A DNA stretch of 64,000 bases from Flavobacterium sp. LC2016-23 (GCF_009674775.1 NZ_WKKE01000001.1:304675-368674), one strand, 5' to 3'; positions 35,898-45,875 are shown, counted from the first letter of the stretch. The notes: generated by a model from the letters alone, not told the origin. Program-made: numbers and translations.

Positions 35898-37316
35898 TTA
35901 TTTTCTAATCAATGTTCTCGGTTCTAAATACGCTTCTAAACCTAAAATTCCGAATTCTCTCCCAATTCCCGATTGTTTGAATCCGCCAAAAGGTGCCATT
36001 GGGTCATGACTCAGTACATTCACCTGAACACGTCCTGCATTTATTTGTGAAGCAACGCTGTAGGCTCTCTCTTCGTTTTCGGAACTTACATACGCTTGTA
36101 ATCCGTAAGTAGTATCGTTGGCGATTTCGATAGCTTCTTCTTCTGTTTTATAGGTGATAATAGATAAAACCGGCCCGAAAATCTCTTCTCTTGCAATTCT
36201 CATCTGATTATTTACGTTTACAAAAACGGTTGGTTTTACAAAGTTTCCGTTTTCCAGTCCTTCTGGTTTTCCTAAACCGCCAATCAGTATTTCGGCACCT
36301 TCCTCAATTCCGATCTGGATGTAGTTTTGCACACGTTCATATTGTTTTTGACTCACCATGGGGCCAACAGCGGTAGTTTCGTTTTTCGGATCACCCACAA
36401 TTGTTTTGGATACTACAGCTGTAACCAGATTTTTCACCTCTTCCAATTTATGTTCAGGTACTAATAAACGTGTTCCTGCAATACAGGCTTGTCCGCTATT
36501 CATGAAGGCGGCAGCAATTGCCATCGGAATTGATTTTGATAAATCGGCATCGTCCAGGATAATGTTAGGTGATTTTCCGCCCAATTCCAATGTAATACGT
36601 TTCATGGTGTCAACCGCTTCTTTGGCGATCATTTTTCCAACAACAGTAGAACCGGTAAAGGAAATCTTTGCAATATCGGGATTGCGGCTAATTTCCGCGC
36701 CAACAACTTCGCCCAAACCATTCACGATATTAAATACTCCTTTTGGTAATCCGGCTTCGTGAAAACATTCCAGGATCAATTGGGTTTGCTGCGCGCTCAT
36801 TTCACTTGGTTTGATTACCGCCGTACAACCCGCAGCAATAGCAGTGGCTAATTTTCCGCAAATAAAACCGTTGCTCGAATTCCACGGAATAATAATCCCT
36901 ACGACGCCAACAGGTGCCATCTGTACTTCAGATTCCCCCATTGTTTTGCTGAAAGAATACGTATTTAGAAGTTTGATGGCTGAAGCGAAACTATTTAGCA
37001 TATAACTATAGCTGATCGTGGCAAATTGAAGAGTTCCTCCGTATTCTTCAACTGTAATATCAATAAAATCCTGTTTTCTTTTTTCAATAGAAGCCTGCAG
37101 ATTTTGTAAATACGTAATTCTTTCTGCTATCGTAGTCTTAGAGAAAGTTTTGAAGGCTTTTTTTGCGGCGTCTATGGCGTCAAGAGTGTCTTCACTGTTT
37201 CCTAAAATGACTTCTCCAAGTTTTTTATTGGTGGTAGGGCTAATAAGGTCAAAAAGATCCTTTCCTTTTGGAGTTACAAATTCTCCGTCGACGTAAATCT
37301 TGTCAATTATTCTCAT
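35898..37316 (-). CDS. NAD(P)-dependent aldehyde dehydrogenase
   Basis: A 472-residue ALDH superfamily enzyme from the ATG at 37316 (an upstream start at 37346 adds ten residues). It oxidises an aldehyde to the acid with NAD(P). Seen are the cofactor segment IIPWNSSNGFICGKLATAIA, the FTGSTVVG turn, LELGGKSPNIILDDADL with the general-base Glu, the catalytic Cys in NSGQACIAGTR, EEIFGPVLSIITY, and the oligomerising end FGGFKQSGIGREFG. Substrate unknown. The AraC-type regulator gene lies downstream on the same strand. Confidence 0.95.
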   Translation of the reverse strand: MRIIDKIYVDGEFVTPKGKDLFDLISPTTNKKLGEVILGNSEDTLDAIDAAKKAFKTFSKTTIAERITYLQNLQASIEKRKQDFIDITVEEYGGTLQFATISYSYMLNSFASAIKLLNTYSFSKTMGESEVQMAPVGVVGIIIPWNSSNGFICGKLATAIAAGCTAVIKPSEMSAQQTQLILECFHEAGLPKGVFNIVNGLGEVVGAEISRNPDIAKISFTGSTVVGKMIAKEAVDTMKRITLELGGKSPNIILDDADLSKSIPMAIAAAFMNSGQACIAGTRLLVPEHKLEEVKNLVTAVVSKTIVGDPKNETTAVGPMVSQKQYERVQNYIQIGIEEGAEILIGGLGKPEGLENGNFVKPTVFVNVNNQMRIAREEIFGPVLSIITYKTEEEAIEIANDTTYGLQAYVSSENEERAYSVASQINAGRVQVNVLSHDPMAPFGGFKQSGIGREFGILGLEAYLEPRTLIRK

Positions 37317-37434
37317 GTTGTTTTTATTTATGATTTTATTTGACAAAGGTCGGCAGGAATGTAAGGTTCGGCTTTGTTGTAAAGCTCAAAGTAACTTTGT
37401 TTAAAAGCTCATGTTTTTGGTTGGGTTTTTGGAA

Positions 37435-37462
37435 TAAAAAAAGCCTCCCAAACGAGAAGCTT
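37435..37462 (-). terminator. Terminator after the universal stress protein gene
   Basis: On the minus strand AAGCTTCTC pairs with GGGAGGCTT (two G-T pairs) around GTTT, then a run of T. Confidence 0.75.
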
Positions 37463-37486
37463 TGTGCTGAATGAAGGTAGTTTTGT

Positions 37487-38311
37487 TTAGATTTTAAAAG
37501 TAATCACCGGTTTTATAGCGTGATTAACCAAACCTTCGCTAATACTTCCGTTAAAAAAATGCGCAAAACCGGTTCTTCCGTGTGTGCACATTCCGATAAT
37601 GTCTGCATTTATAGAATTGGAGAAGTTTAAAATTCCCTTTTCGATATTGGTGTCATTGTAAATATGAGTAGAGTAGTTGGTCAGATTGAATTCAGCTACA
37701 AACTCATTCATGGCTTTTTGGATAGTATGGGTTGGTTTAAAACTATTGGGGGTACAAATCGTAACCAGGTGTATTTTTGAATCGAAGAATTGAGTGAAGT
37801 TTAAAAATTTTTCGAATGGTTTTTTGCTTTCGTCCGAAAAATCTGATGCGAAAATAATATTTCCCGGATTAAAGTTGGGAATATCTTTTTTGATTACTAA
37901 AACCGGAATTTCTGAATTTCGAACTACTTTTTCGGTGGTCGATCCTATGAGTAATTCCTCTACACCTGAAGAGCCGTGTGAGCCCATTACGATTAAATCT
38001 ATTTCATAATCCTTGCTTACTTGTGCGATGCCGTGGATAGGTTTGTCCATTTTAACAATTTCAGTCACAGGAATTCCGTCCAGATAGGGTCTCGCAGAAA
38101 ATTCGTCCAGCATTTCGTTGGCTTTTTTCATGAATAACATGGTTTCGGGAATGCTTGCGCCTCCGGTAATGGCGTCATTCATTTGATGCGGCAGTTCGAG
38201 CATGTGTAAAATCACGATTTCAGAACCGTTTTTTTTGGCAATTTGAGCAGCAACTTTTAAGGCGTCTTCAGCGTGTTCTGAAAAGTCAGTAGGTAGTAGA
38301 ATTCGTTTCAT
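37487..38311 (-). CDS. Universal stress protein, two tandem Usp domains
   Basis: A 274-residue cytoplasmic protein. Domain 1 (about 1-143) starts KRILLPTDFSEHAEDALKVA and ends with the ATP-binding pattern GSHGSSGVEELLIGSTTEKV and PVLVIK. Domain 2 (about 150-274) has IIFASDFSDES and CTHGRTGFAHFFNGS, a less complete nucleotide loop. Tandem Usp proteins usually respond to starvation or redox stress. It has its own terminator. Confidence 0.94.
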   Translation of the reverse strand: MKRILLPTDFSEHAEDALKVAAQIAKKNGSEIVILHMLELPHQMNDAITGGASIPETMLFMKKANEMLDEFSARPYLDGIPVTEIVKMDKPIHGIAQVSKDYEIDLIVMGSHGSSGVEELLIGSTTEKVVRNSEIPVLVIKKDIPNFNPGNIIFASDFSDESKKPFEKFLNFTQFFDSKIHLVTICTPNSFKPTHTIQKAMNEFVAEFNLTNYSTHIYNDTNIEKGILNFSNSINADIIGMCTHGRTGFAHFFNGSISEGLVNHAIKPVITFKI

Positions 38312-38416
38312 AATTTTCGGGATTAAATAATGTGAATTTCCTTTGTTTTAATGCTTACATAAAGATAAGAAATATTTTCTTCGCCATCTATTTATTTTGA
38401 TTTATAAAAAAAACAC

Positions 38417-38424
38417 TATATTTG
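38417..38424 (+). promoter_or_regulatory. Promoter -7 box of rimP-nusA-infB
   Basis: TATATTTG matches TAnnTTTG. Transcription should start near 38430, leaving a leader of about 57 bases that contains the hairpin at 38453. Confidence 0.7.
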
Positions 38425-38452
38425 CACCGTTATTTATTAAAATCTAAATAAT

Positions 38453-38478
38453 GAGGGGACTAAGTGTCCCCTCTTTTT
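38453..38478 (+). terminator. Attenuator-like terminator in the rimP leader
   Basis: GAGGGGAC (38453-38460) and GTCCCCTC (38466-38473) form a perfect 8-base-pair stem with a 5-base loop, directly followed by TTTTT. It has the form of an intrinsic terminator and stands between the promoter and the rimP ATG at 38487, so most transcripts would have to read through it. Control by NusA, encoded in the same operon, is a natural hypothesis. Confidence 0.85.
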
Positions 38479-38486
38479 ATAAAATT

Positions 38487-38951
38487 ATGACATTTAAAGA
38501 AAAAGTAAACGCATTAATTACAGAAGCACTTCTGGAAAAGCCATCAGTCTTTTTGATTGATTTGTCTATTTCTGATTCTTTTAAAATTAGTGTAGGTTTA
38601 GACGGGGATAATGGAGTGGCATTGCAGGATTGTATTGATATCAGTCGTGCAATCGAGAATAATCTGGATCGTGAAGAGCAGGATTTTTCGCTGGAAGTAG
38701 CATCAGTTGGAGTAGGATCTCCTTTGAAAATGACAAGGCAATACAAGAAAAATATTGGTAGAACGTTGATTGTTACTACAAATACTGAAAAAATTGAGGC
38801 AGAATTAGTGGAAGCTAACGATGTTTTTATAATTTTGTCTTGGGAAGCAAGAGAACCGAAAAAAGTAGGAAAAGGAAAAGAAACAGTTCAAAAAAAGCAA
38901 CAAATACCTTATACAGAAATTAAAGAGGCAATTGTTACAGTAACATTTTAA
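38487..38951 (+). CDS. rimP: Ribosome maturation factor RimP
   Basis: A 154-residue 30S assembly factor. The ATG at 38487 is used because an upstream in-frame start at 38451 would lie inside the attenuator hairpin. The N-terminal domain has the segment [22 protein letters not shown], then DISRAIE, and [14 protein letters not shown] reads here as [14 protein letters not shown]; the second domain is a small beta barrel. It is the first gene before nusA, the usual order. Confidence 0.95.
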   Translation: MTFKEKVNALITEALLEKPSVFLIDLSISDSFKISVGLDGDNGVALQDCIDISRAIENNLDREEQDFSLEVASVGVGSPLKMTRQYKKNIGRTLIVTTNTEKIEAELVEANDVFIILSWEAREPKKVGKGKETVQKKQQIPYTEIKEAIVTVTF

Positions 38952-38964
38952 TTAAAGAATTCGC

Positions 38965-40218
38965 ATGGAAAATTTAGCATTAATCGATTCATTCTCAGAG
39001 TTTAAAGATAATAAACTTATTGATCGTGTAACGCTTATGGCAATTTTAGAGGACGTGTTTAGAAATGCATTGAAGAAAAAATACGGTTCTGATGACAACT
39101 TCGATATTATCATTAATCCTGATAAAGGAGATATGGAGATATGGAGAAGGAGAGTAATTGTTGCTGATGAAGATCTGGATTTTGAAAACGAAGAAATTAC
39201 CCTGACTGAAGCCAGAATGATTGAAGCGGATTTTGAAATTGGTGAAGAAGTTTCCGAAGAAGTTAAATTGATTGATTTAGGAAGAAGAGCTATTTTGGCC
39301 TTGCGTCAAAACTTAATTTCTAAAATTCACGAACACGATAATACGAATCTTTATAAGCAATTTAAAGATATTATTGGCGATATTTACACCGCAGAAGTAC
39401 ACCACGTGCGTCCAAGAGTTGTAATTTTGGTTGATGATGAAGGAAACGAAATTGTACTTCCAAAAGAAAAGCAAATTCCATCTGACTTTTTTCGTAAAGG
39501 AGATAATGTTCGAGGAATCATTGAAAGCGTTGAATTAAAAGGAAATAAACCTCAGATTATTATGTCCAGAACTTCTGAAAAGTTCCTGGAAAAATTATTT
39601 GAACAGGAAATTCCTGAGGTATTTGATGGTTTGATTACAGTTAAAAACGTAGTTCGTATTCCGGGTGAAAAAGCAAAAGTAGCGGTAGATTCTTATGATG
39701 ACAGAATTGATCCTGTTGGAGCTTGTGTGGGTATGAAAGGATCTCGTATTCACGGAATTGTTCGTGAGTTAGGAAACGAAAATATCGACGTAATCAATTA
39801 TACAAGTAATATTCAATTGTTTATTACAAGAGCATTAAGCCCTGCAAAAGTTTCTTCTATCAAAATTGATGAGGAAAACAAAAGAGCTGAAGTTTTCCTG
39901 AAATTAGAAGAAGTTTCTAAAGCTATTGGTAGAGGTGGTCATAATATAAAACTAGCAGGTCAGCTTACAGGTTACGAATTAGATGTTATTCGTGAAGGAG
40001 ACGTTGCTGGTGCAACTGCAGATGAAGACGATGTTGAATTAACAGAGTTTTCAGATGAAATCGAAGACTGGGTAATAGAAGAATTTGCTAAAATAGGGCT
40101 AGATACTGCAAAAAGTATTTTAAAACAAGAAGTAGAAGATTTAGTAAGAAGAACAGATTTAGAAGAGGAAACTATTCTTGATGTGATGAAAATACTAAAA
40201 GAAGAGTTTGATAGTTAG
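38965..40218 (+). CDS. nusA: Transcription termination/antitermination factor NusA
   Basis: A 417-residue NusA. It has the N-terminal RNA polymerase-binding domain (LIDSFSEFKDNKLIDRVTLM), an S1 domain (about 135-200), and two KH domains (GACVGMKGSRIHGIVRELGNE and the AIGRGGHNIKLAGQLTG segment). The acidic C-terminal repeats of E. coli NusA are absent, as in most bacteria. It lies 13 bases after rimP and 48 bases before infB. It may regulate its own operon through the leader hairpin. Confidence 0.97.
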   Translation: MENLALIDSFSEFKDNKLIDRVTLMAILEDVFRNALKKKYGSDDNFDIIINPDKGDMEIWRRRVIVADEDLDFENEEITLTEARMIEADFEIGEEVSEEVKLIDLGRRAILALRQNLISKIHEHDNTNLYKQFKDIIGDIYTAEVHHVRPRVVILVDDEGNEIVLPKEKQIPSDFFRKGDNVRGIIESVELKGNKPQIIMSRTSEKFLEKLFEQEIPEVFDGLITVKNVVRIPGEKAKVAVDSYDDRIDPVGACVGMKGSRIHGIVRELGNENIDVINYTSNIQLFITRALSPAKVSSIKIDEENKRAEVFLKLEEVSKAIGRGGHNIKLAGQLTGYELDVIREGDVAGATADEDDVELTEFSDEIEDWVIEEFAKIGLDTAKSILKQEVEDLVRRTDLEEETILDVMKILKEEFDS

Positions 40219-40266
40219 TTATCTGCTCTAACAACACAACGAAAAAGGTAATAATAAAAAGGTTAT

Positions 40267-43152
40267 ATGTCTGAAGAGAGAGTAATAAGAATAAACAAGG
40301 TTTTAAGGGAATTAAATATTTCGTTAGAAAGAGCTGTTGATTATCTAAAAGATAAGGGAATTGCAATTGATGCAAATCCGAATGCAAAAATTTCTGATAG
40401 CGAATTTAATATCCTACAAAGCCAATTTGCGGGCGATAAGGGGAATAAGGAAGCTTCTAAAGAGGTAGGAGAAGAGAAAAGAAAAGAGAAAGAAGCATTA
40501 CGTGTAGAACGTGAGAAAGAAATTGAGGACAAACGCAGACAAGACGAAGAGCGCCAGAAACAACAAGAAGTTATAAAAGCGAAAGCTGTTGTGACCGGGC
40601 CTGTTCAGGTTGGTAAGATAGATTTAAACCCAAGGAAACCAGAGAAGCCTGCAGTTGTTGCTACTCCTTCAGAGGAGCCGGTAAAAGCTGAAGAACCTAA
40701 AGTTGTTGTTGCTACTCCAGCTCAAGAGGAAAAACCTGTTCAAAAAGAAGCAGTACAGCCTGAGCCTGTAGCTCCTGTAGTTGCTGAGGACAAAGTTGAA
40801 AAACCTATTATTACAGAGAAAAAAGAAGTAAAAGCTGAAGCTCCAAAAGTAGCTCAGGAACCAGTTGTATCAACTGATCCTACAACTGCAGAGGAGACAA
40901 TCACTACGCAATATCAAAAGTTATCAGGAACTACACTTACAGGTCAGACAATTGATTTATCTCAGTTTAACAAGCCTAAGAAAAAGAAAGAAGATCCTAA
41001 GATAACTCCAAATAAACCGGGAGCACCGGGGGCAGGAAATAACGCTAACAAAAATAAGCGTAAAAGAATTGCTCCTAAGCCAGGAACACCGGGAGCGCCA
41101 AAACCTGCTACAGGTAATGCTCCGGGAACTCCAAATCCTAATAAAATTACGCCAAATACAGGTGGTGGAGGTTTTAATGCTAACAGAAGTGCAAGACCTG
41201 GTTTTGTAAAAGGAAACCGTCCTGCTATTGTTGCTAAAGTTGAGCCTACTGAAGAGGAAGTAAAAAACCAAATTAGAGAGACTCTTGAAAAACTTCAGGG
41301 TAAAGGTGGAAAATCAAAAGCAGCTAAATACAGAAGAGATAAAAGAGATACGCACCGTCAGAAATCTGATGAGGAGCAAAGAGCTATTGACGAAGGAAGT
41401 AAAACGATTAAAGTTACAGAGTTCGTTACTGTTGGTGAAATTGCAATCATGATGGATGTGCCGATTACTAAAGTAATTGGAACTTGTATGTCACTTGGAA
41501 TCATGGTTACCATGAACCAGCGTTTAGATGCTGAAACATTAACGATTGTAGCTGATGAATTTGGCTACGAGGTTGAGTTTATAACAGTCGATATCGAAGA
41601 AGCTATTGAGGTAGTTGCAGATAAAGAAGAAGATTTAGTAGTTAGAGCACCAATTGTTACTGTAATGGGTCACGTCGATCACGGTAAAACATCTTTACTG
41701 GATTATATCCGTAAAGAAAATGTTATTGCTGGTGAGTCCGGAGGTATTACACAGCACATTGGAGCATACGGGGTAACTTTAGATAACGGTCAGAAAATCG
41801 CATTTTTAGATACACCAGGTCACGAGGCGTTTACCGCGATGCGTGCACGTGGAGCCCAGGTTACCGATATTGCTATTATTGTAGTAGCTGCGGATGATGA
41901 TATCATGCCACAAACAAAAGAAGCCATTTCTCACGCACAAGCTGCAGGGGTGCCGATTATATTTGCAATCAATAAAATTGATAAACCAAATGCTAATGTT
42001 GAGAAAATCAAAGAGCGTCTGGCTGGTATGAATTTACTTGTTGAAGACTGGGGCGGAAAAATTCAATCACATGATATTTCTGCAAAAGTGGGAACAGGTG
42101 TAAAAGAATTATTAGAAAAAGTATTATTGGAAGCTGAGATTTTAGATTTAAAATCAAATCCAAATAAAGCAGCTCAGGGAACAGTTGTTGAGGCTTTCTT
42201 AGATAAAGGAAAAGGATATGTATCTACAATTTTAGTTCAGCACGGAACTTTAAAAATTGGAGATTATATGCTGGCCGGAAAACACCACGGTAAGATTAAA
42301 GCGATGCATGATGAAAGAGGACATATTGTTTTAGAAGCAGGTCCTTCAACTCCGGTATCCGTTTTAGGTTTAGATGGTGCTGCTACTGCTGGGGATAAGT
42401 TCAATGTATTTGAAGACGAAAAAGAAGCAAAACAAATTGCATCTAAACGTTCTCAATTAATGCGTGAACAATCTGTACGTACACAAAGACATATTACGCT
42501 GGACGAAATCGGACGTCGTATAGCTCTTGGTCAGTTTAAAGAATTGAACGTGATCCTTAAAGGAGACGTTGATGGATCTGTTGAAGCATTATCAGATTCG
42601 TTCTCTAAACTTTCTACGGAAGAAATTCAGATTAACATTATACATAAAGGTGTTGGAGCAATTACCGAAACTGACGTTATGTTGGCTTCTGCTTCTGATG
42701 CGATCATTATCGGATTTAACGTTCGTCCTGCAGGAAACGCGAGACAGTTGGCAGATAAAGAAGAAATCGATATCCGTTACTATTCTATTATCTACGCAGC
42801 TATCGATGACTTGAAAGACGCGATGGAAGGAATGTTGGCTCCTGAGATGAAAGAAGAAATTTTAGGAACGGCTGAAATCCGTGAGATTTTCAAAATTTCT
42901 AAAGTGGGTTCTATTGCAGGATGTATGGTAATGGATGGTAAAATTATGAGAACTTCTAAAATTAGAGTTATCAGAGAAGGAGTAGTAGTGCATACGGGTG
43001 AGCTTGTGGCATTGAAACGTTTCAAAGATGATGTAAGAGAAGTTTCTAAAGGTTACGATTGTGGTATTCAGATTAAAGGATACAATGATATCGAAGAAAG
43101 AGATGTTATTGAAGCCTACCACGAAGTTGCTATCAAAAAGAAATTGAAATAA
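40267..43152 (+). CDS. infB: Translation initiation factor IF-2
   Basis: A 961-residue GTPase that places initiator tRNA on the 30S subunit. Residues 1-60 form a small helical domain, then comes a long low-complexity Lys/Glu/Pro/Ala/Gly linker to about residue 345. The G domain begins at [12 protein letters not shown] near residue 468, followed by DTPGHEAF and NKIDKPN. The tRNA-binding C-terminal domains follow. The linker holds repeated PGTPGAP-like units. A terminator follows. Confidence 0.98.
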   Translation: MSEERVIRINKVLRELNISLERAVDYLKDKGIAIDANPNAKISDSEFNILQSQFAGDKGNKEASKEVGEEKRKEKEALRVEREKEIEDKRRQDEERQKQQEVIKAKAVVTGPVQVGKIDLNPRKPEKPAVVATPSEEPVKAEEPKVVVATPAQEEKPVQKEAVQPEPVAPVVAEDKVEKPIITEKKEVKAEAPKVAQEPVVSTDPTTAEETITTQYQKLSGTTLTGQTIDLSQFNKPKKKKEDPKITPNKPGAPGAGNNANKNKRKRIAPKPGTPGAPKPATGNAPGTPNPNKITPNTGGGGFNANRSARPGFVKGNRPAIVAKVEPTEEEVKNQIRETLEKLQGKGGKSKAAKYRRDKRDTHRQKSDEEQRAIDEGSKTIKVTEFVTVGEIAIMMDVPITKVIGTCMSLGIMVTMNQRLDAETLTIVADEFGYEVEFITVDIEEAIEVVADKEEDLVVRAPIVTVMGHVDHGKTSLLDYIRKENVIAGESGGITQHIGAYGVTLDNGQKIAFLDTPGHEAFTAMRARGAQVTDIAIIVVAADDDIMPQTKEAISHAQAAGVPIIFAINKIDKPNANVEKIKERLAGMNLLVEDWGGKIQSHDISAKVGTGVKELLEKVLLEAEILDLKSNPNKAAQGTVVEAFLDKGKGYVSTILVQHGTLKIGDYMLAGKHHGKIKAMHDERGHIVLEAGPSTPVSVLGLDGAATAGDKFNVFEDEKEAKQIASKRSQLMREQSVRTQRHITLDEIGRRIALGQFKELNVILKGDVDGSVEALSDSFSKLSTEEIQINIIHKGVGAITETDVMLASASDAIIIGFNVRPAGNARQLADKEEIDIRYYSIIYAAIDDLKDAMEGMLAPEMKEEILGTAEIREIFKISKVGSIAGCMVMDGKIMRTSKIRVIREGVVVHTGELVALKRFKDDVREVSKGYDCGIQIKGYNDIEERDVIEAYHEVAIKKKLK

Positions 43153-43171
43153 AATTCAATAATTATATTTT

Positions 43172-43203
43172 AAAGTCCCGGCGTTTGTTGGGACTTTTTT
43201 TTT
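43172..43203 (+). terminator. Terminator after infB
   Basis: AAAGTCCC pairs with GGGACTTT around a 10-base loop, followed by a T-run. It closes the rimP-nusA-infB operon. Confidence 0.9.
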
Positions 43204-43270
43204 GCTTGTGTTTTCGAAAGAACATTGTTTTAAGTGAAGGGAAATTTTTATTTATTTCAAATTTTAGTGT

Positions 43271-43278
43271 TATTTTTG
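43271..43278 (+). promoter_or_regulatory. Promoter -7 box of the DUF4920 gene
   Basis: TATTTTTG matches TAnnTTTG, 17 bases before the ATG at 43296. Confidence 0.5.
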
Positions 43279-43295
43279 ATTAAAATTATTTGACT

Positions 43296-43805
43296 ATGAA
43301 ACGACTTATATATTCAGGGCTTCTTTTTTTAGGTCTTTCTACCTTGTCTTTTTCGCAAGAAGCTGTAGAGAAGAAATCTCCACCAGCAGGAAATGCTTTA
43401 GTAGGGGATTACTATGGTGCCGATGTTTCTAAAGTATCTGAAAACAAGGCGATCTCGGTTGATAAGCTGGAAGGAGGACTGAAGGATTCCAAAAAGATAG
43501 AAAATGTTGCCGTAAAAGGATTGGTAACCGATGTTTGTGAAAAAAGAGGATGCTGGCTGACGATTAAAACAGAAGGGGGAAATCCTTTTTTTGTTAAAAT
43601 GAAAGATTATGCTTTTTTTGTGCCGACAGCTTTAAAAGGGAAAAATGTTGTTTTAGAAGGTGTCGCCGAGAAAAAGATTACCTCGGTTGAAGAGTTAAAG
43701 CATTATGCAAAAGATGCTAAAAAACCGCAATCAGAAATAGATGCCATTACAGCACCAAAAGAAGAAATTCGCTTTGTAGCTGATGGAATTAAAGTGGTAA
43801 ACTAA
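43296..43805 (+). CDS. DUF4920 domain protein, exported
   Basis: A 169-residue protein from the ATG at 43296. A signal peptide (residues 1-21, ending LSFSQ) is followed by a mature domain of the DUF4920 type, an OB-like barrel. The block VTDVCEKRGCWLTI with two cysteines four residues apart, then PFFVKMKDYAFFVP, is its core signature. The cysteines may bind a metal or form a disulfide. Function unknown. A hairpin terminator follows. Confidence 0.87.
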   Translation: MKRLIYSGLLFLGLSTLSFSQEAVEKKSPPAGNALVGDYYGADVSKVSENKAISVDKLEGGLKDSKKIENVAVKGLVTDVCEKRGCWLTIKTEGGNPFFVKMKDYAFFVPTALKGKNVVLEGVAEKKITSVEELKHYAKDAKKPQSEIDAITAPKEEIRFVADGIKVVN

Positions 43806-43841
43806 GGCTTGCTTCGATTTCAAATGAAATAATTACCGATG

Positions 43842-43872
43842 AAGTCTCAACGAAAGTTGAGGCTTTTTTTTG
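43842..43872 (+). terminator. Terminator after the DUF4920 gene
   Basis: AAGTCTCAAC pairs with GTTGAGGCTT (one G-T pair) around GAAA, followed by a T-run. Confidence 0.88.
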
Positions 43873-44050
43873 TTTAGTAGTACTCTAATTTGTTTTAGGG
43901 CTTAAAGTATCTGAATTTATTTTTATAACTTTTCAATGGTTCTGCAATGGGTATCGCTTATGTCACTTATTAAAGCAGGCTAAATATTAAAAGTTTTGAT
44001 GATGCAATTAATGATTCTCAACTCGCGCCTTGTTTGCAAAAAAAATCTTG

Positions 44051-44665
44051 ATGATTTTAAAAAAAACGAGGGATAGTCCTGGTAATATGATTGCTAATTT
44101 TACAAATGATCCTTGGAATTCGACCAGATTTAACTGGACGGTAAAAAGTGGAGGAATAAGTTGTGATGGACCGCCTGCTGGACAAACATTGTCTTTATAT
44201 ATTGTTGCTACTGGTGTAACGACTGCTTTTAATTCTTTTACGTATACGGATTCTACGGATTTGTCTTGGGCAAGAACAATGTTGTATGAGTCGATTCATG
44301 CTTATTTGATAACATGTTATATACGTAATCCACGCGGTCTTGTTGCTGATTATCCAGTGATGTTTCAAGAATGGATAGCTGACAGTAATAAAGGGTTGAA
44401 TAATCCTCAACATGAAGAAATTTCAAGAAGTTTTGTGAAATCTTTTGGAGATGCTTTTGAGGTGTATCTTATAACTAAAGGTTATAATCTAGATAAGCAA
44501 TTTTATCAGGATATGGCTTGGGGTGGTCTTGAAGAAACAGATGCATTTAAGAACTTGTCGGAAGCAGATAGAAAAAGAATTTCGAATGTAATTCAAGTGG
44601 AACTACACGGGACAAATATGAATGGAAATCCAAAACCCCAAAAGGGTAAAAAAGCAGGTTGTTAA
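44051..44665 (+). CDS. Degenerate metalloprotease-like toxin domain fragment
   Basis: A 204-residue orphan. It resembles the C-terminal toxin-like domain often found at the end of large Flavobacteriia polymorphic toxins, with an expected zinc motif HESIHAYL; here it reads YESIHAYL (Tyr79 to His83), so the first zinc His is lost by what could be one C-to-T change. The end YQDMAWGGLEET followed by the Gly/Lys-rich tail KPQKGKKAGC also fits. Upstream, another frame starting at ATG 43999 encodes a plausible earlier part, joined across a run of eight A near 44060. No N-terminal delivery module is present. The family assignment is from memory and not certain. Confidence 0.55.
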   Translation: MILKKTRDSPGNMIANFTNDPWNSTRFNWTVKSGGISCDGPPAGQTLSLYIVATGVTTAFNSFTYTDSTDLSWARTMLYESIHAYLITCYIRNPRGLVADYPVMFQEWIADSNKGLNNPQHEEISRSFVKSFGDAFEVYLITKGYNLDKQFYQDMAWGGLEETDAFKNLSEADRKRISNVIQVELHGTNMNGNPKPQKGKKAGC

Positions 44666-44675
44666 TACATTTATT

Positions 44676-45180
44676 ATGGAAAAATACAAATTTATCGTTT
44701 TAGTGTTTGTTTGCATGTTTTTTATGATGGGATATTCTTTTACGCAAACAAAATTGATTCCAACAAATAATAAGGGTGGTTATACTGTCACTTTTGGTGA
44801 AGGTCAAATAAAAGATAAACAAGAAACCGTTAATTTTCTTATAAGAGATGGGAAAAGTGTAACTATTAAAGGTCATGTTTATGATGTAAAAACCAGTGAG
44901 CCATTAAGCAATGCTGTAATTGTTGGTTGCTTTAAATTCTTAACAACAGATGAGGGAGAATATTCTTTTAGGACGCGAAATTTAGAAGGAGATTGGTTTT
45001 ATATGGAAGTCGCAGCGATTGTACAGATCGGTTGATACTGGTTATATTAATATTTATGATAAAAAAGAGGTTATCATTGATTTTTATTTAGCGATTGACG
45101 ATCGTCCTTTTTCGGAGTGTTCGGGAATAGGGAGCGATAGACATAAACGAATACAGGAAGAACTTAATAATTTAAAATAA
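44676..45180 (+). pseudogene. Frameshifted exported protein with a carboxypeptidase-regulatory-like domain
   Basis: From the ATG at 44676 a signal peptide (VFVCMFFMMGYSFTQ) leads to a beta-rich domain: VTIKGHVYDVKTSEPLSNAV, then TTDEGEYSF. The frame stops at 45035. In the +1 frame from about 45005 a sensible continuation runs to the stop at 45180: RSVDTGYINIYDKKEV, IIDFYLAIDDRPFSEC, HKRIQEELNNLK. One indel near 45005-45030 would join them. It sits 10 bases after the toxin-like fragment, so it may be a former partner or immunity gene; that role is inferred. Confidence 0.62.
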
Positions 45181-45204
45181 TAATATTTTTAATCTAATCA
45201 ATAC

Positions 45205-45241
45205 AAAAAAAAAGCAACTCCTGAATAGAGTTGCTTTTTTT
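45205..45241. terminator. Bidirectional terminator between the decayed locus and the SPOR gene
   Basis: AAAAGCAACTC pairs with GAGTTGCTTTT around a 7-base loop, with A- and T-runs on both sides; it serves both converging genes. Confidence 0.9.
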
Positions 45242-45267
45242 ATGATTCGCTATAATTTGTTCAGTGA

Positions 45268-45657
45268 TTACTTACCCGGTTTTAGCAAAAAAACACTTTT
45301 ATATTTCTTTTTGATTTCAGCTAAGTTTCTCTCTGCTTCGATTCTGGTTTTGAAATTCCCCACAATAACTTTATAGTTCGGTGTGTTGAAAATGATTGTT
45401 CCGTCAACTGCATAAAACTCTCTTTTGAAATCGGTTAGCGTTTTTTTGGCCTCATCGCTTTTTCCGCTAAAAATTTGAATTCTGTAAGTGTCGTTTGTAC
45501 TTATTGATGTGTTAATTTTACGTTTGTCGTTTAGTAACTGCTCAAATTTTGGGTCCTGATTTAGTGTTAAATTTTGGTCTTGAGCATGAATATTATAAGC
45601 TAAAGTTAGTGTTGTTAGTGTTAAGAAAACTCTTGTGGATGGGGTTAAAATTCTCAT
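45268..45657 (-). CDS. SPOR domain protein, exported
   Basis: A 129-residue protein from the ATG at 45657 (an earlier start at 45678 adds seven polar residues). A signal peptide ending NIHAQ is followed by a short linker and a C-terminal SPOR domain of about 75 residues: YRIQIFSGKSDEAKKTL, NYKVIVGNFKTRIEAE, YKSVFLLKPGK. SPOR domains bind denuded peptidoglycan, often at the septum. It converges on the decayed locus across a bidirectional terminator. Confidence 0.87.
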   Translation of the reverse strand: MRILTPSTRVFLTLTTLTLAYNIHAQDQNLTLNQDPKFEQLLNDKRKINTSISTNDTYRIQIFSGKSDEAKKTLTDFKREFYAVDGTIIFNTPNYKVIVGNFKTRIEAERNLAEIKKKYKSVFLLKPGK

Positions 45658-45759
45658 AATGTGATGGTTTTTATGCAAAAATAGTATTTAAAGTTTATAT
45701 TGAAAATTTCAATATTATTTAGAATTGATATAAATTGATATTTAAGAGTATTTTAAGGT

Positions 45760-45789
45760 TTTGAGAATAGTTCATAAGTCGTATTTTTG
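45760..45789 (+). promoter_or_regulatory. Promoter of the act-cox operon
   Basis: TTTG (45760-45763), 18 bases, TATTTTTG (45782-45789). About 80 bases of leader follow before actA. Confidence 0.65.
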
Positions 45790-45875
45790 TGCAAGTTTTA
45801 AAAGAAGGTGTTCGGTTTTTATTGTTTTAATACAGAAAAAATCATACCAAAAATTAGTAGATAATTTTATACTAT

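Noticed and set aside
38451..38486. Upstream start for rimP at 38451
   Set aside because: It would translate through the terminator-like hairpin; the ATG at 38487 matches the normal RimP N-terminus.
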